Shown: positions 31,219-43,283, counted from the first letter of the stretch. The stretch: 64,000 nt of DNA from Plasticicumulans acidivorans (GCF_003182095.1 NZ_QGTJ01000003.1:310001-374000), one strand, 5' to 3'. The notes: generated from the letters alone by a model not told the origin. Numbers and translations: made by a program.

Positions 31219-31970
31219 GCGAGACCTCGTCCCTCGCGCATCAGGCGGCGCATCTCGCGCACCGCCGCGTCGAGGCCACTGAATATCGCCTGCGCGATGA
31301 TGGCGTGGCCGATGTTGAGTTCATGCAGCTGGGGAATGGCCGCCACCGGCTTGACGTTGTGATAGTGCAGGCCGTGGCCGGCATTGACGATCAAACCGAG
31401 CGCCGCCGCCTGCTGCGCCGCGGTCTGCAGACGTTCAAGCTCCACCGCCGCCTCGGCCGCCGTTGCCGCGTCGGCGTAACGGCCGGTATGCAGTTCGATC
31501 TTCGGGGCTCCGCAGCGCGCCGCCGCCTCGATCTGCCGCGGATCGGCGTCGATAAACAGCGATACGGCAACGCCGGCAGCCGCCAGCCTCAAGCAGGCCT
31601 GGTGCACACGCTCAAAACCGCCGACGACGTCGAGTCCGCCCTCAGTGGTCAGTTCCGCGCGTTTTTCCGGCACCAGGCAGGCATCGGCCGGACGGATGCG
31701 CTCGGCAATGGCGAGCATCTCGTCGGTTACCGCCATCTCGAAGTTCATGCGCGTTTGCAGGACCTGCGCCAGCCGTTCGACGTCGCGGTCCTGAATGTGG
31801 CGGCGATCCTCCCGCAGATGCACGGTGATGGCATCGGCGCCGGCCTGCTCCGCGACCAGCGCAGCCTGCACCGGCTCCGGATAGCGCGTACTGCCGCGCG
31901 CCTGACGCAGCGTGGCGACATGATCGATATTGACGCCGAGCAGCAGCTCGGGCTTGAGGTCGGTATTCAA
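31215..31970 (-). CDS. pdxJ: pyridoxine 5'-phosphate synthase
   Basis: TIM-barrel enzyme of vitamin B6 synthesis joining 1-deoxyxylulose 5-phosphate and 3-amino-2-oxopropyl phosphate. [17 protein letters not shown] is the diagnostic N-terminus; [13 protein letters not shown] and [11 protein letters not shown] follow. The start is taken as a TTG at 31970, with GGGGAGA seven bases upstream and a TTGA overlap with recO; a second TTG at 31976 is possible. Length (251) matches the family. Confidence 0.95.
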   Translation of the reverse strand: MNTDLKPELLLGVNIDHVATLRQARGSTRYPEPVQAALVAEQAGADAITVHLREDRRHIQDRDVERLAQVLQTRMNFEMAVTDEMLAIAERIRPADACLVPEKRAELTTEGGLDVVGGFERVHQACLRLAAAGVAVSLFIDADPRQIEAAARCGAPKIELHTGRYADAATAAEAAVELERLQTAAQQAAALGLIVNAGHGLHYHNVKPVAAIPQLHELNIGHAIIAQAIFSGLDAAVREMRRLMREGRGLA

Positions 31971-32695
31971 ACGCAATCTCCCCGGGACTCGACAGCCCGG
32001 AACGCACGCGCCAATTCGCGCGCGCGCAACGGCCGCCCGCCCAACCAGTGATCAATCAAGGCACGACTCAAGCGGCGCGCGCCGGCCAGCGTCGCCGCAT
32101 CAGGAAATTCGCCGGCCGCCAGCGCCAGCAGGATGGCACCACGCACGACGATGCCGCCGCTCGCTGACTGCAGCGGCAGCGGGCCGGCTTCGGGCAGATA
32201 GCGGTAATCACGATCGGCCTGCACCGGCGTCACACCATCGGCTTCCGTGACGAGCGCAGCGGCGTAGCCCAGTGCTTCGAGCAGCTCGCGTTCAAAGACC
32301 CGCAGCGCTGGCTGCGGATCAGTGGCTTCAGCAAGCGCGCCGACGGCTGCACGGTAATGCCCGAGCAGCAGCGGATGCGGATCGTCGCGGGCGAGCAGTG
32401 CCAGCAGCAGCTCATTGAGGTACAGGCCGGCAACGGCGCGCTCGCCACTCAGCCAGCTGGCCTGTCCTGCAGCCTCGGCTGCATTCAGCGAGGCCAGCTC
32501 ACCGCGTGCCAGATAACTGATCAGCAGCGGCTGAAACGGCCGCAGCAAACCCTTCAAACGAGAACGCGGGCCGCGGGCGCCACGCGAGACAGCACCGATG
32601 CGGCCGTGGTGCAGCGTAAACAATTCGAGCAGCAGGCTGGAATCGCGGTACGGGCGGGCATGCAGCACATAGGCGGGTTCGAGCTCTACGCGCAT
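31967..32695 (-). CDS. recO: DNA repair protein RecO
   Basis: RecF-pathway mediator of 242 residues that helps RecA displace SSB. An N-terminal OB-fold ([31 protein letters not shown]) precedes a helical domain with [10 protein letters not shown]. The family zinc cysteines are absent, as in many gammaproteobacterial RecO proteins. It lies between era and pdxJ, its usual place. Confidence 0.93.
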   Translation of the reverse strand: MRVELEPAYVLHARPYRDSSLLLELFTLHHGRIGAVSRGARGPRSRLKGLLRPFQPLLISYLARGELASLNAAEAAGQASWLSGERAVAGLYLNELLLALLARDDPHPLLLGHYRAAVGALAEATDPQPALRVFERELLEALGYAAALVTEADGVTPVQADRDYRYLPEAGPLPLQSASGGIVVRGAILLALAAGEFPDAATLAGARRLSRALIDHWLGGRPLRARELARAFRAVESRGDCV

Positions 32696-32710
32696 GGTCC
32701 TGCCACCCGC

Positions 32711-33640
32711 TCAAACGCTATCGTCAGACTCCTGGAAACCGAGGCTGCGCAGGGCACGCTCATCGTCCGACCAGCCTTCACGCACCTTGACCCAGGTTTC
32801 CAGATACACCTTGGCATCGAAGATTTTTTCCATATCGATGCGGGCCAGGCGGCCGGCCTCGCGCAGGATGCTGCCCTTGTCGCCAATGACGATGGCCTTC
32901 TGCCCCTTGCGCTCGACCCAGATCACGGCGTTGATGCGGTTCAAACGCCCCTCGACTTCGAATTTTTCGATCTCCACCGTCAGCGCATAGGGCAGCTCGG
33001 CGTCGAGGACACGGGTCAGTTTCTCGCGGATCAGCTCGGCCGCCAGGAAGCGTTTGCTCGCCGTGGTGATCTGATCCTCGTCAAAGAAGAATTCATGTTC
33101 CGGCAGCAGGCCGGCGAGCTCGGTCTCAAGCTCCGCGGCATTCGTCCCCTTCTGCGCCGAAATCGGCAGCACCGCTGCGAACGTGCGCTTTCCAGCCATC
33201 TGCTGCAGGAATGGCAACAGCTGCGCCTTGTCCTTGATGCGATCGACTTTGTTGACGGCGAGCACGACCGGCCCGGTGTAGCCCTCCAGGCGCTGCAGCA
33301 CGGCCTCGTCTTCATCGGTCCAGCGCAGCGCCTCGACGAGGAAGACCACGACATCGACGAAACCGAGCACGTTGCCAGCGGCGCGGTTCATGTAGCGGTT
33401 CATCGCTTTCTTGCCGCCGAGATGCAGTCCCGGCGTATCGACATAGACGATCTGCGTGTGCTCCAGCGTCTGAATGCCGAGAATCGTATGGCGCGTCGTC
33501 TGCGGTTTGGGCGACGTGATACTCAACTTGAAAGCGAGCAGACGGTTCAGCAGCGTCGATTTGCCGACGTTGGGTCTGCCGAGCAAGGCGACATAGCCGG
33601 CACGGGTCGACTGGCCGCTGACGGGGGGGGTTTCAGTCAT
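32711..33640 (-). CDS. era: GTPase Era
   Basis: Essential GTPase of 309 residues that assists 16S rRNA maturation and 30S assembly. G1 is GRPNVGKST near residue 21, G3 DTPG, G4 NKVD and G5 SAQKG; a C-terminal KH domain follows (VIWVERKGQKAIVIGDKG). The ATG at 33640 overlaps the rnc stop by eight bases. Codons 4-6 form a run of eight C residues (33623-33630), a potential slippage tract. The larger open frame upstream is the rnc shadow. Confidence 0.96.
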   Translation of the reverse strand: MTETPPVSGQSTRAGYVALLGRPNVGKSTLLNRLLAFKLSITSPKPQTTRHTILGIQTLEHTQIVYVDTPGLHLGGKKAMNRYMNRAAGNVLGFVDVVVFLVEALRWTDEDEAVLQRLEGYTGPVVLAVNKVDRIKDKAQLLPFLQQMAGKRTFAAVLPISAQKGTNAAELETELAGLLPEHEFFFDEDQITTASKRFLAAELIREKLTRVLDAELPYALTVEIEKFEVEGRLNRINAVIWVERKGQKAIVIGDKGSILREAGRLARIDMEKIFDAKVYLETWVKVREGWSDDERALRSLGFQESDDSV

Positions 33641-34313
33641 CGTTGAGTTGTTCCAGAGCTTGGCGAGCAGCAGACTGCTCTGCCTTGCGACGGCTGCTGC
33701 CGGTCGCCATGACGATAAGGTCACCGCAGGCACACTCGACCGTGAAGGTCTGCGCATGTGCCTCGCCGGCGACGGCAATAACCCGGTAGGCTGGCAGCGG
33801 CTGCTGTCGCGCCTGCCGGTATTCCTGCAAACGGGTTTTCGGGTCCTTGAGCTCGGCAGCAGCCGGCAGATGATCGAGGCGCTGTGCATAAAGGGCCAGC
33901 ACCACGCCTTTGCAGGTTTCAAAATCGCTGTCGAGGTAGATGGCCCCCAGCAGGGCCTCGACGGCGTCGGCCAAAATCGACGCGCGCCGGTAACCGCCAC
34001 TTTTCAGCTCCCCGGAGCCCAGGTGCAGGCATTCACCGATATCGAGCTCGCGGGCCAGTTCGGCCAGCGTATCCTCGCGCACCAGCAGCGCCCGCAAGCG
34101 CGACAGATCGCCTTCGCTGGCATGCGGCTGGAGCCGGAAAACCGCTTCCCCGATGATGCAGTTGAGCAGCGCATCACCGAGAAACTCCAGACGTTCGTTG
34201 TTCGAACCCCCCGCCGAGCGATGCGTCAGCGCCGCAGCCAGCAACGCCGGATCATGAAACGCATGTCCGAGTCTGCGGCTCAGTCGCACACTCGGGTCGA
34301 TCAGACCATTCAC
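33633..34313 (-). CDS. rnc: ribonuclease III
   Basis: Double-strand-specific endoribonuclease of 226 residues. The catalytic signature ERLEFLGDALLNCIIGEA is near residue 40, with the second acidic pair in ADAVEALLGAIYLD. A dsRNA-binding domain occupies the C-terminal third (DPKTRLQEYRQ to the end). The start is a GTG whose first base is the last base of the DUF4845 stop (TAGTG), so translation is coupled. rnc-era coupling is classical. Confidence 0.96.
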   Translation of the reverse strand: MNGLIDPSVRLSRRLGHAFHDPALLAAALTHRSAGGSNNERLEFLGDALLNCIIGEAVFRLQPHASEGDLSRLRALLVREDTLAELARELDIGECLHLGSGELKSGGYRRASILADAVEALLGAIYLDSDFETCKGVVLALYAQRLDHLPAAAELKDPKTRLQEYRQARQQPLPAYRVIAVAGEAHAQTFTVECACGDLIVMATGSSRRKAEQSAARQALEQLNDD

Positions 34314-34693
34314 TACTTGACCACCACTTGCTCATGGCTGAACTTGACGACGACGTCGATGTTTCCAATCAAGGGCTTGCGCACCTCATAGTCGATGCCC
34401 ACCGTCAGGCGGCCAGCCTCTTTGCTGATGTGCACATCGGACGGCTTGATTTCCTCGATGTTGTTGACATCAAAACGCTTGGCCAGCGCACTGCGCAACT
34501 CGTTCGGCGAACGTTGTGTCACATCCGGTTCGAGCGCCAGGCCTTCGATCGCTGCATTCACCGTCCAATCCGCCATGTAGATCGGCACGATCCGCATAGC
34601 GATAAAACCGACGAAACCGATACAGCCGAGTATGAGCAGCACCGATAACGGACTAAGCCCGCGTTGAGCATGACGTGAGGCCACGGTATTCAT
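34313..34693 (-). CDS. DUF4845 membrane-anchored protein
   Basis: 126-residue protein with one N-terminal membrane helix (about residues 13-33, LSVLLILGCIGFVGFIAMRI) and a small soluble domain outside the membrane. DUF4845 genes sit between lepB and rnc in many gammaproteobacteria, exactly as here. Function is unknown. Overlaps on both sides (ATGA with lepB, TAGTG with rnc) show operon membership. Confidence 0.85.
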   Translation of the reverse strand: MNTVASRHAQRGLSPLSVLLILGCIGFVGFIAMRIVPIYMADWTVNAAIEGLALEPDVTQRSPNELRSALAKRFDVNNIEEIKPSDVHISKEAGRLTVGIDYEVRKPLIGNIDVVVKFSHEQVVVK

Positions 34694-35493
34694 TCAATGA
34701 ATCTCCCTATGCGGGCACAATGACCGTTGCCGGTCACGCAGCTCCAGTTCATCCAGATCATGAAAGCTTTGCCAATCAGGTTTTCTTCGGGCAGGAAGCC
34801 CCAGAAGCGACTGTCCTGACTATTGTCACGGTTGTCACCCATCGCCAGATAGTGACCCGCCGGCACGGTCACGCCCTGATCGAGAGGAATCGCGTACATG
34901 CCGATATGTTCGGCGACGTGGGGATTGATCTGGATCGCATGCTGATGTTCGCCCAATGTTTCCTCGCGCGCATCGAACCCTGGCAGCAGGGTGTCGAGCG
35001 GCGAAGTCAATGTCGACTGCTCGACCGGCTGGCCATTGACGAACAACTGCTTGTCCCGATAGACGACGTGATCCCCGGGCAGCCCGACGATGCGCTTGAT
35101 GTAGGCGATCGACGGATCTTGCGGATAGCGGAACACCGCGACGTCACCACGCTGCACCGAACCGGTATCAAGAATTTTGGTATTCAGCACCGGCAGGCGC
35201 AGCCCCCAGGAGAATTTGTTGACGAGGATGAAGTCGCCAATGTCGAGCGTCGGCAGCATTGAACCCGAGGGAATACGGAACGGCTCGAACACGAACGAGC
35301 GCAGCACCAGCACCACGATGATCACCGGGAAGAACGACCGCGACCAGTCGACGTACCAGGGCATCTGCACCGGCTGACTGCTGCTCTGCTGCATGCGCAG
35401 ACGGGCCGGAGCCAGCACCCAGGCATCGAGCGCATAGACCGCACCTGTCAGCAGCGCAGCAAGCACCAGCGCGGCGGCGAAATCGAAACTCAT
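34690..35493 (-). CDS. lepB: signal peptidase I
   Basis: Inner-membrane serine peptidase of 267 residues removing Sec and Tat signal peptides. Two N-terminal membrane segments precede the catalytic Ser in IPSGSMLPTLDIGDF and the catalytic Lys in YIKRIVGLPGD; GDNRDNSQDSRFWGF is the conserved box E. It follows lepA by ten bases, the usual order. Confidence 0.96.
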   Translation of the reverse strand: MSFDFAAALVLAALLTGAVYALDAWVLAPARLRMQQSSSQPVQMPWYVDWSRSFFPVIIVVLVLRSFVFEPFRIPSGSMLPTLDIGDFILVNKFSWGLRLPVLNTKILDTGSVQRGDVAVFRYPQDPSIAYIKRIVGLPGDHVVYRDKQLFVNGQPVEQSTLTSPLDTLLPGFDAREETLGEHQHAIQINPHVAEHIGMYAIPLDQGVTVPAGHYLAMGDNRDNSQDSRFWGFLPEENLIGKAFMIWMNWSCVTGNGHCARIGRFIE

Positions 35494-35503
35494 CGGGTTC
35501 TCC

Positions 35504-37309
<1,806 letters not shown>

Positions 37310-37387
37310 GATGAGGGTCCAGTCGGGCCGGGCCCGTAAGAACGAAACGGGCGCTGATTCAGTCAAAAATCGTTAAAAAACGCAGCG

Positions 37388-38740
37388 TTATGGCGCACGC
37401 AAAGCCAGATAGGCCGGCCCGCTGCGCCGCTGCACCAGTAACGCGAAAGCGCTGCCGGCAGGCAAGGCTGCGAGCAGGTGATCGAGTACGTCAGGGCTTG
37501 TGATCGGACTGCCGTTGAACATCGTCAGCAGATCGCCCTGGCGCAGCCCGCCCCGCGCACCGACGCCATTTTCGAGACTTTCGATCAGTGCTCCGCCGCT
37601 GGCGACATCGAGCAGCTGACGCAGCTCATCGGGTACCGGCGCCAACCGCAGACCGATGCGATTGAGCGGTCGCTGCGGCGCGGGCGGTGCCTGCTCCGTA
37701 TCGCCGGTGGCATCCTGATCGCGCAGCTCGGTGATGCGGACCTGTACCTGCTTCTCCCGCCGCTCACGCAGCAGCGTCAGGGCGATGTCACTGCCGACGA
37801 CGGTGGCCCCGACCATGGGCGGCAGAGCAGTCGACAACTCGACGTCGTGCCCATCGAAGCGGGTGATGACATCACCGACCCGCACCCCCGCCACGGCCGC
37901 CGGGCTCTGCGCGAAGACTTTGCTGACGAGGGCTCCGCGCGGCGTCGCGACGCCGAAGGCTTCTGCCAGATCGCGGGTCAACGGCTGTACCTGGACACCG
38001 AGCCAGCCGCGGCTGACACGGCCGTTGCGGCGCAACTGCTCGACGACATCAATGGCCGTCTCGATCGGAATCGCAAACGACAGGCCCATGTAACCGCCCG
38101 TCTGGCTGTAGATCTGCGAATTGATGCCCACCACTTCGCCATGCAGATTGATCAGAGGTCCGCCGGAATTGCCCGGATTGATCGGCACGTCGGTCTGTAT
38201 GTATGAAACATACGGCTCGGTCGGCAGGCTGCGCCCCTTTGCACTGACAATCCCTGCGGTCACCGATTGCTCGAAACCGAAGGGTGAACCGATCGCCAGC
38301 ACCCACTCGCCGACCTCCAGATCCTTGGCGCGACCGAGCGTAGCGACGGGCAGGTGATCGGCATCGATCTTGAGCAGCGCCAGATCGGTACGTTCGTCAC
38401 TGCCGACGACCCGCGCCGGCAGCTCGCGACGGTCACTCAGCCGAACCAGGATTTCCTCGGCATCCGCAACGACATGCTGATTGGTGAGGATGAAACCGTC
38501 CTCGCTGATCAGCAGACCTGTGCCGAGAGACTCATCGGCGCCCTGCCCCTCCTCGTCATCCGAGGAATCCTGCCGTGACGTGGCAGCCTGCTCGCTGCTA
38601 CCGCCACTGGTGCTGATGTTGACTACCGCACCGCTATTGCGTTTGACCACCGAAGGAAAATCCGGCAGCCCTGCTGCACTCGCCATGAAGGCGCAACCGA
38701 ACATCAGCCATGCGGCCAGAGCGCCTCCTCTAGCGATCAT
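37388..38740 (-). CDS. mucD: periplasmic serine protease, DegP/MucD type
   Basis: HtrA-family protease-chaperone of 450 residues. A signal peptide ends near residue 23 (ASA). The catalytic triad is visible: His in LTNQHVVADAE, Asp in RTDLALLKID and Ser in NPGNSGGPL. Two PDZ domains follow (about 255-345 and 365-450). It is the fifth gene after rpoE, as in the algU-mucABCD arrangement of pseudomonads, and would degrade misfolded envelope proteins during sigma-E induction. Confidence 0.94.
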   Translation of the reverse strand: MIARGGALAAWLMFGCAFMASAAGLPDFPSVVKRNSGAVVNISTSGGSSEQAATSRQDSSDDEEGQGADESLGTGLLISEDGFILTNQHVVADAEEILVRLSDRRELPARVVGSDERTDLALLKIDADHLPVATLGRAKDLEVGEWVLAIGSPFGFEQSVTAGIVSAKGRSLPTEPYVSYIQTDVPINPGNSGGPLINLHGEVVGINSQIYSQTGGYMGLSFAIPIETAIDVVEQLRRNGRVSRGWLGVQVQPLTRDLAEAFGVATPRGALVSKVFAQSPAAVAGVRVGDVITRFDGHDVELSTALPPMVGATVVGSDIALTLLRERREKQVQVRITELRDQDATGDTEQAPPAPQRPLNRIGLRLAPVPDELRQLLDVASGGALIESLENGVGARGGLRQGDLLTMFNGSPITSPDVLDHLLAALPAGSAFALLVQRRSGPAYLALRAP

Positions 38741-38809
38741 GCGTCACCTCCGTCAAAAAGATCGCGAAGTATACGCTGCCGCCCCGGCACTTGCTGAAGA
38801 GGAAACGTC

Positions 38810-39250
38810 TCACAAACGCCGCAGCACGACCGGCTGATAGCGCGGATCGCGCCGCACGGCGTGCGCAAAATGGCGCGCCGCCGCCATGCCGATTGCCAGA
38901 CCGCCCAAACCGCAGACGATCGCAGCACCGTCACCTGCGCTCGCCCCAAGCAGGACGGCATAGACGATCATGCCCAGCAGCAGCCCGAGCAAGGGCACAC
39001 CGTAAACGATCAAGGAGCCGCTGATCAGTGCACCTTCAGCGAGTCCCAGTTCGACCTCATCACCCGGCGCGAGCGTCAGGGGACTGAGTACAGTGACGAT
39101 ATTGCGCTTGCCGCCCGTGATCTTGCCGATCACCGAGGTGCCACAGCCGCTGCTGACACTGCAGCTGCCGCAAGCGCTGCGCCGCCGCGTTTCGACAAGA
39201 AAACGCCCGTCGGCCGCGGCACTGACAACGACACCGGACTCGACGATCAT
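38810..39250 (-). CDS. rseC: RseC/MucC family protein
   Basis: Integral membrane protein of 146 residues with two central helices (about 75-95 and 100-120). The N-terminal part is Cys-rich (SACGSCSVSSGCG), typical of the SoxR-reducing/RseC family. It modulates sigma-E and redox signalling in characterised relatives. It overlaps rseB by four bases. Confidence 0.92.
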   Translation of the reverse strand: MIVESGVVVSAAADGRFLVETRRRSACGSCSVSSGCGTSVIGKITGGKRNIVTVLSPLTLAPGDEVELGLAEGALISGSLIVYGVPLLGLLLGMIVYAVLLGASAGDGAAIVCGLGGLAIGMAAARHFAHAVRRDPRYQPVVLRRL

Positions 39251-40269
39251 TGCGTGGCCCTCGCAGCACCCGAAGCCGGCTGTAATGCCAGCGCCACCGC
39301 TTCAACCGTACTTCTCGGCACCTCACCGATCACCACGATCTGTTTACCGTCGATCACACGACCAAGAGCGCTCATCGCTCCGGTGCGCGAATAACCACGC
39401 AGCAGTGGTTCTTCGCTGTCGAGCGATTCGACGAATACGGAAATCGTCGCGAGCCCGTCACTCAGCACGTAATGATCGGTGAGACGCCCGTCCCCCAGCC
39501 GGTCGAAGCGACTGAAACGCACTTCCGCAAAACCTGCAGGCAAAGTGGCAAAGGTCCACGCCTGCTGCCCACCGAGTCCACTGCCGCTCTGAATGCGCAG
39601 GCGCTCCTGTATCGCCGGCGCATCGGCATCTTTGCGTGACGGCACATCTGCCGGTGGTGTTGGCGGCGAATCCAGAAAATGCAGCTCGGTGAACATCAGT
39701 TGCTCAAGCGGTTCACCCCGCTCGTCAAGCAAGGCGGTACGCACGACCATGCCAGTCTGTTCTTCCAGCCACAGGCGATAGCCGTAACGCAGGGAATCGC
39801 GTGGTAGCAGTGACAGAACCTGCGTCGCGTGATCGGCGACACGGTCCTCGCCGGCCAGTTCGAATCGATAGTGGGCGGCCAGTGCGTCAAGATTGGCGGG
39901 CAGCGTCACCGGAAAGGGCGAGGCACGCTCATCGTTGCTGCTCAGCGAGACTTTCCCCTGCGGCAGCGAACAGGTCAGGCTCCTGCTACCGAGGACGACT
40001 TGCCGCGGCGCACCGGACAGGGATGAAAGGCGTTGCCATTCGCCTGATGCGTCATGGCCATGCACGATGCGCATCGCTTCCAGACGCCCGCCCTGCACAT
40101 AGACAAACGTACCTTCGAAATTCAGCGAGGAAATGCCGGCCATGGATTTTTCGATCCAGGCGCGGACCTCATCACTCTGTGGCTGCGGCTCCGCCGCGAA
40201 CACCAGCACGGGCAACAAGGCGAGCAGCAGGCCCGCTCCGCGATGACACTTCACGCGCACCCCCGTCAA
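39247..40269 (-). CDS. rseB: sigma-E regulatory protein RseB/MucB
   Basis: Periplasmic regulator of 340 residues with a signal peptide (LLLALLPVLVFAA) ending near residue 26. FEGTFVYVQGGRLEAMRIVH and the LolA-like N-terminal domain are typical; a smaller C-terminal domain binds the anti-sigma factor. It protects RseA from cleavage until envelope stress. It overlaps rseA and rseC. Confidence 0.94.
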   Translation of the reverse strand: MTGVRVKCHRGAGLLLALLPVLVFAAEPQPQSDEVRAWIEKSMAGISSLNFEGTFVYVQGGRLEAMRIVHGHDASGEWQRLSSLSGAPRQVVLGSRSLTCSLPQGKVSLSSNDERASPFPVTLPANLDALAAHYRFELAGEDRVADHATQVLSLLPRDSLRYGYRLWLEEQTGMVVRTALLDERGEPLEQLMFTELHFLDSPPTPPADVPSRKDADAPAIQERLRIQSGSGLGGQQAWTFATLPAGFAEVRFSRFDRLGDGRLTDHYVLSDGLATISVFVESLDSEEPLLRGYSRTGAMSALGRVIDGKQIVVIGEVPRSTVEAVALALQPASGAARATQ

Positions 40270-40868
40270 CGCCCGCTCTCGTAGCCCACCATGCGCACAT
40301 AGGGCAACACACCACTCATCTGGTTCATCGTCGCTGATTCGTTATGACTGACGACGTAGCTGCTGAGCGGCTCGCGCGACTTCCAGCGCCCCTGTGCAGG
40401 CTCGGGGGCGGCATCAGGGAAAGCCGCCACCGGCACGGCCCTGACGGCCGCCGTGGCAACGACCCGGCTGGGCTGCTCGACCAGCACCGCTGCAGGTACC
40501 GGCACACTGCTGGCGACGGTCACGACGCCCGGAGCGCCCCCCTGCTGCGGCCCGAAGCCGAGCAGGATGCCACCCGCCACGGAAGCCGCAACGGCGATCC
40601 CTGCCGCCGGCCGCAGCCAGCGACGTCTTGCCAGCGAAGGCGCCGGCAGGGACTCGTTGGCTATTGCAGCGGATACCCGTGCGGCCAGATCGAAAGGCAT
40701 CGCCCCGGGCAGATTGCTGCGCATGGCTTCGCCAATCACGTGGTACCGACACCATGTATCGCGATGTTCATCATCGCGCCCCAGCCGCTTGACGAGCAGC
40801 TCAACTTCACGAGCATCAAGCTCCCCATCCATCAAGGCCGAAATCTGCTCACCGATCTGTTGGGTCAT
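40266..40868 (-). CDS. rseA: anti-sigma-E factor RseA/MucA
   Basis: Single-pass inner-membrane anti-sigma factor of 200 residues. The N-terminal cytoplasmic domain (ISALMDGELDAREVELLVKR) binds RpoE; a membrane helix lies at about 103-120 (IAVAASVAGGILLGF), and the rest is periplasmic. The ATG at 40868 gives the standard N-terminus MTQQIGEQ; an upstream ATG at 40916 lies inside rpoE and is not used. It follows rpoE by 13 bases. Confidence 0.93.
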   Translation of the reverse strand: MTQQIGEQISALMDGELDAREVELLVKRLGRDDEHRDTWCRYHVIGEAMRSNLPGAMPFDLAARVSAAIANESLPAPSLARRRWLRPAAGIAVAASVAGGILLGFGPQQGGAPGVVTVASSVPVPAAVLVEQPSRVVATAAVRAVPVAAFPDAAPEPAQGRWKSREPLSSYVVSHNESATMNQMSGVLPYVRMVGYESGR

Positions 40869-40881
40869 GGTCAAAACCCTG

Positions 40882-41460
40882 TTACGCATCCAGTAATGGA
40901 CGCAAGTGCCTGTCAATCGACTCGCGCGCGCGGAAAATGCGCGAACGAACCGTACCGATGGGACAACCCATGGTCTGCGCGATCTCTTCGTAACTCATGC
41001 CTTCGAGCTCCCGCAGTGTGATTGCCGTGCGCAAATCTTCGGGGAGCGCCTCGATTGCGCGCAGCACGGTCGCCTCGATCTCATCCCTGAGCAGAAAACG
41101 CTCCGGAGTATCCGTCTCCTTGAGTAACGAAGCCCCCTCGTACTGCTCCGCTTCACTGGCGTCGATATCGGAACCAGGCGGCCGCCGCCCCTGGGCGACG
41201 AGGTAGTTCTTCGCCGTATTGATCGCGATGCGGTACAGCCAGGTATAAAACGCACTGTCCCCGCGGAAGCCGGGTAGCGCACGATACGCTTTGATGAAAG
41301 CTTCCTGAGCAACGTCAAGCGCCTCGGTCTGATCGTGCACATAGCGCGACACCAGTTTCACGATCTTGAACTGGTATTTGAGGACGAGCATATCGAATGC
41401 ACGCTTATCCCCTTGCTGGACCTTCTGGACCAGTTCCTGATCAGTATTCGTCTCGCCCAT
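40882..41460 (-). CDS. rpoE: RNA polymerase sigma factor RpoE/AlgU
   Basis: ECF sigma factor of 192 residues controlling envelope stress. Region 2 is DVAQEAFIKAYRALPGFRGD and region 4 LREGM-like ELEGMSYEEIAQTMGCPIGT, nearly identical to AlgU/RpoE. It is the first gene of a 13-gene cluster with rseA-rseB-rseC-mucD and the lepA to acpS genes. AAGGGG lies before the ATG. A sigma-E-like promoter at 41508-41535 suggests autoregulation. Confidence 0.97.
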   Translation of the reverse strand: MGETNTDQELVQKVQQGDKRAFDMLVLKYQFKIVKLVSRYVHDQTEALDVAQEAFIKAYRALPGFRGDSAFYTWLYRIAINTAKNYLVAQGRRPPGSDIDASEAEQYEGASLLKETDTPERFLLRDEIEATVLRAIEALPEDLRTAITLRELEGMSYEEIAQTMGCPIGTVRSRIFRARESIDRHLRPLLDA

Positions 41461-41507
41461 TCGGGCAAACCCCTTAGGAAGTCAGGCTGTTCCCGATGAG
41501 CTGCCTG

Positions 41508-41535
41508 AGTAGACCGTCAGGCTCTGGCTTGGTTC
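41508..41535 (-). promoter_or_regulatory. candidate sigma-E (AlgU) promoter for rpoE
   Basis: On the minus strand GAACCA and TCTAC are separated by 16 bases. The known AlgU/RpoE consensus is GAACTT, 16-17 bases, TCTGA, so most key positions match. It would place the transcript start about 40 bases before the rpoE ATG. Prediction from sequence only. Confidence 0.42.
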
Positions 41536-41637
41536 GCAAGCACTTCGGGAATGTGATTATGATGATGCGTTGCACTAAAGCGCTGCTGCACCCTGCTGCG
41601 GCGCCACGGTATCCCACAGCAAAGTGACCCTCAAGAG

Positions 41638-43278
41638 ATGTCCACTCAGCATTCGAGCGACGTTCTGATTATCGGTAGTGGGGCCGCCGGCCTCAGCCTA
41701 GGGCTGCGGCTTGCGCAGCATGCCAGCGTAGCCGTTTTGGCCAAAGGTCCGATTTCGGAAGGCAGCACCAACTACGCACAAGGCGGCGTTTCAGCTGTAT
41801 TCGACGCTGAAGATTCGATCGAATCACACATCCAGGACACGCTGGTCGCCGGGGCGGGACTATGCCATGAAGACGCGGTTCGCTTCACGGTCGAACACGG
41901 GCCCGAATCCATCCGCTGGCTCAGCGATCAGGGCGTGCCGTTCACCCTGGCCACCCGGGAAGATGGCACACAGGAGTATCACCTCACCCGCGAAGGCGGC
42001 CACAGCCATCGCCGAGTCGTGCATGCCGCCGACGCGACCGGACGCGCCATCCAGACGGCGCTGGAAGACCGCGCGCGGGCGCAAACCGGTTTACAGCTGT
42101 TCGAACACCACATCGCCGTTGACCTGATCACCAGCCGCAAGCTCGGCCTGGGCGGCAACCGCTGCCTGGGCGCCTACGTCCTCGACCGGCATACCGGGCG
42201 CATCGACGTCTTCCGCGCCCGTTTCGTCATTCTCGCCAGTGGCGGCGCCAGTCGCGTCTACCTGTATTCAAGCAATCCCGACGGCTCGACCGGCGACGGC
42301 ATCGCGATGGCGTGGCGTGCCGGCTGCCGCGTCGCCAACATGGAGTTCATGCAGTTCCACCCGACCTGCCTCTATCACCCCGAGGCCAAGTCCTTCCTGA
42401 TCACGGAAGCCGTGCGCGGTGAAGGCGGCCATTTGTTGCTGCCGGATGGCACGCGCTTCATGGAGCGCTTCGATCCCCGCCTCGAACTGGCACCGCGCGA
42501 CATCGTCGCCCGTGCCATCGACCATGAAATGAAACGCCTGGGCGTCCCCTGCCTCTATCTGGACATCAGCCACCGTCCTGCCGAATTCATTCGCGAACAC
42601 TTCCCCAATGTCTACGCGAAATGCCTCGAATACGGCTTCGACATGACCAAAGAGCCGCTGCCGATCGTTCCGGCAGCCCACTACACCTGCGGCGGCGTCA
42701 TGATCGATTTTTCCGGCCGCACCGACGTCGAAGGGCTTTACGCCGTCGGAGAGGTGGCGTTTACGGGACTGCACGGTGCAAACCGCATGGCGTCGAATTC
42801 GCTGCTCGAATGCCTGGTGTTCGCGGCGGCGGCCGGCCGCGACATTCTCGATCGCCTTGAGCGGATGCCCGAAGTGCCCGACCTGCCCGCCTGGGACGAA
42901 AGTCGCGTCACCGACTCCGACGAAGAAGTCGTGGTCACCCACAACTGGCAGGAGCTGCGCCGCTTCATGTGGGACTACGTGGGCATCGTGCGCACCAACA
43001 AGCGCTTGCAGCGGGCCAAGAACCGGGTGGAACTGCTGCTACGCGAAATCGAAGAGTATTACGGCAACTTCCGCATCTCGGCCGATTTGATCGAGCTGCG
43101 CAATCTCGCACAGGTCGCCGAACTGATCATCCGCTGTGCGCTGACACGACATGAAAGCCGCGGCCTGCATTACACACTCGATCATCCGCTGCTCGATAAA
43201 GCACACCCGGCACGCGACAGCGTCGTGGTACCAACCAACTTCGCGCAGGCAGATCGCCGTCCCTCCTGGAGCGCTTGA
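41638..43278 (+). CDS. nadB: L-aspartate oxidase
   Basis: FAD enzyme of 546 residues that oxidises L-aspartate to iminoaspartate, the first step of de novo NAD synthesis. [17 protein letters not shown] is the FAD-binding motif, [16 protein letters not shown] the family signature, and [17 protein letters not shown] the second FAD contact. It is homologous to SdhA, encoded 1.5 kb away. It is divergent from rpoE and ends five bases from the ygfX stop. No nadA or nadC is adjacent. Confidence 0.96.
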   Translation: MSTQHSSDVLIIGSGAAGLSLGLRLAQHASVAVLAKGPISEGSTNYAQGGVSAVFDAEDSIESHIQDTLVAGAGLCHEDAVRFTVEHGPESIRWLSDQGVPFTLATREDGTQEYHLTREGGHSHRRVVHAADATGRAIQTALEDRARAQTGLQLFEHHIAVDLITSRKLGLGGNRCLGAYVLDRHTGRIDVFRARFVILASGGASRVYLYSSNPDGSTGDGIAMAWRAGCRVANMEFMQFHPTCLYHPEAKSFLITEAVRGEGGHLLLPDGTRFMERFDPRLELAPRDIVARAIDHEMKRLGVPCLYLDISHRPAEFIREHFPNVYAKCLEYGFDMTKEPLPIVPAAHYTCGGVMIDFSGRTDVEGLYAVGEVAFTGLHGANRMASNSLLECLVFAAAAGRDILDRLERMPEVPDLPAWDESRVTDSDEEVVVTHNWQELRRFMWDYVGIVRTNKRLQRAKNRVELLLREIEEYYGNFRISADLIELRNLAQVAELIIRCALTRHESRGLHYTLDHPLLDKAHPARDSVVVPTNFAQADRRPSWSA

Positions 43279-43283
43279 GCCCG

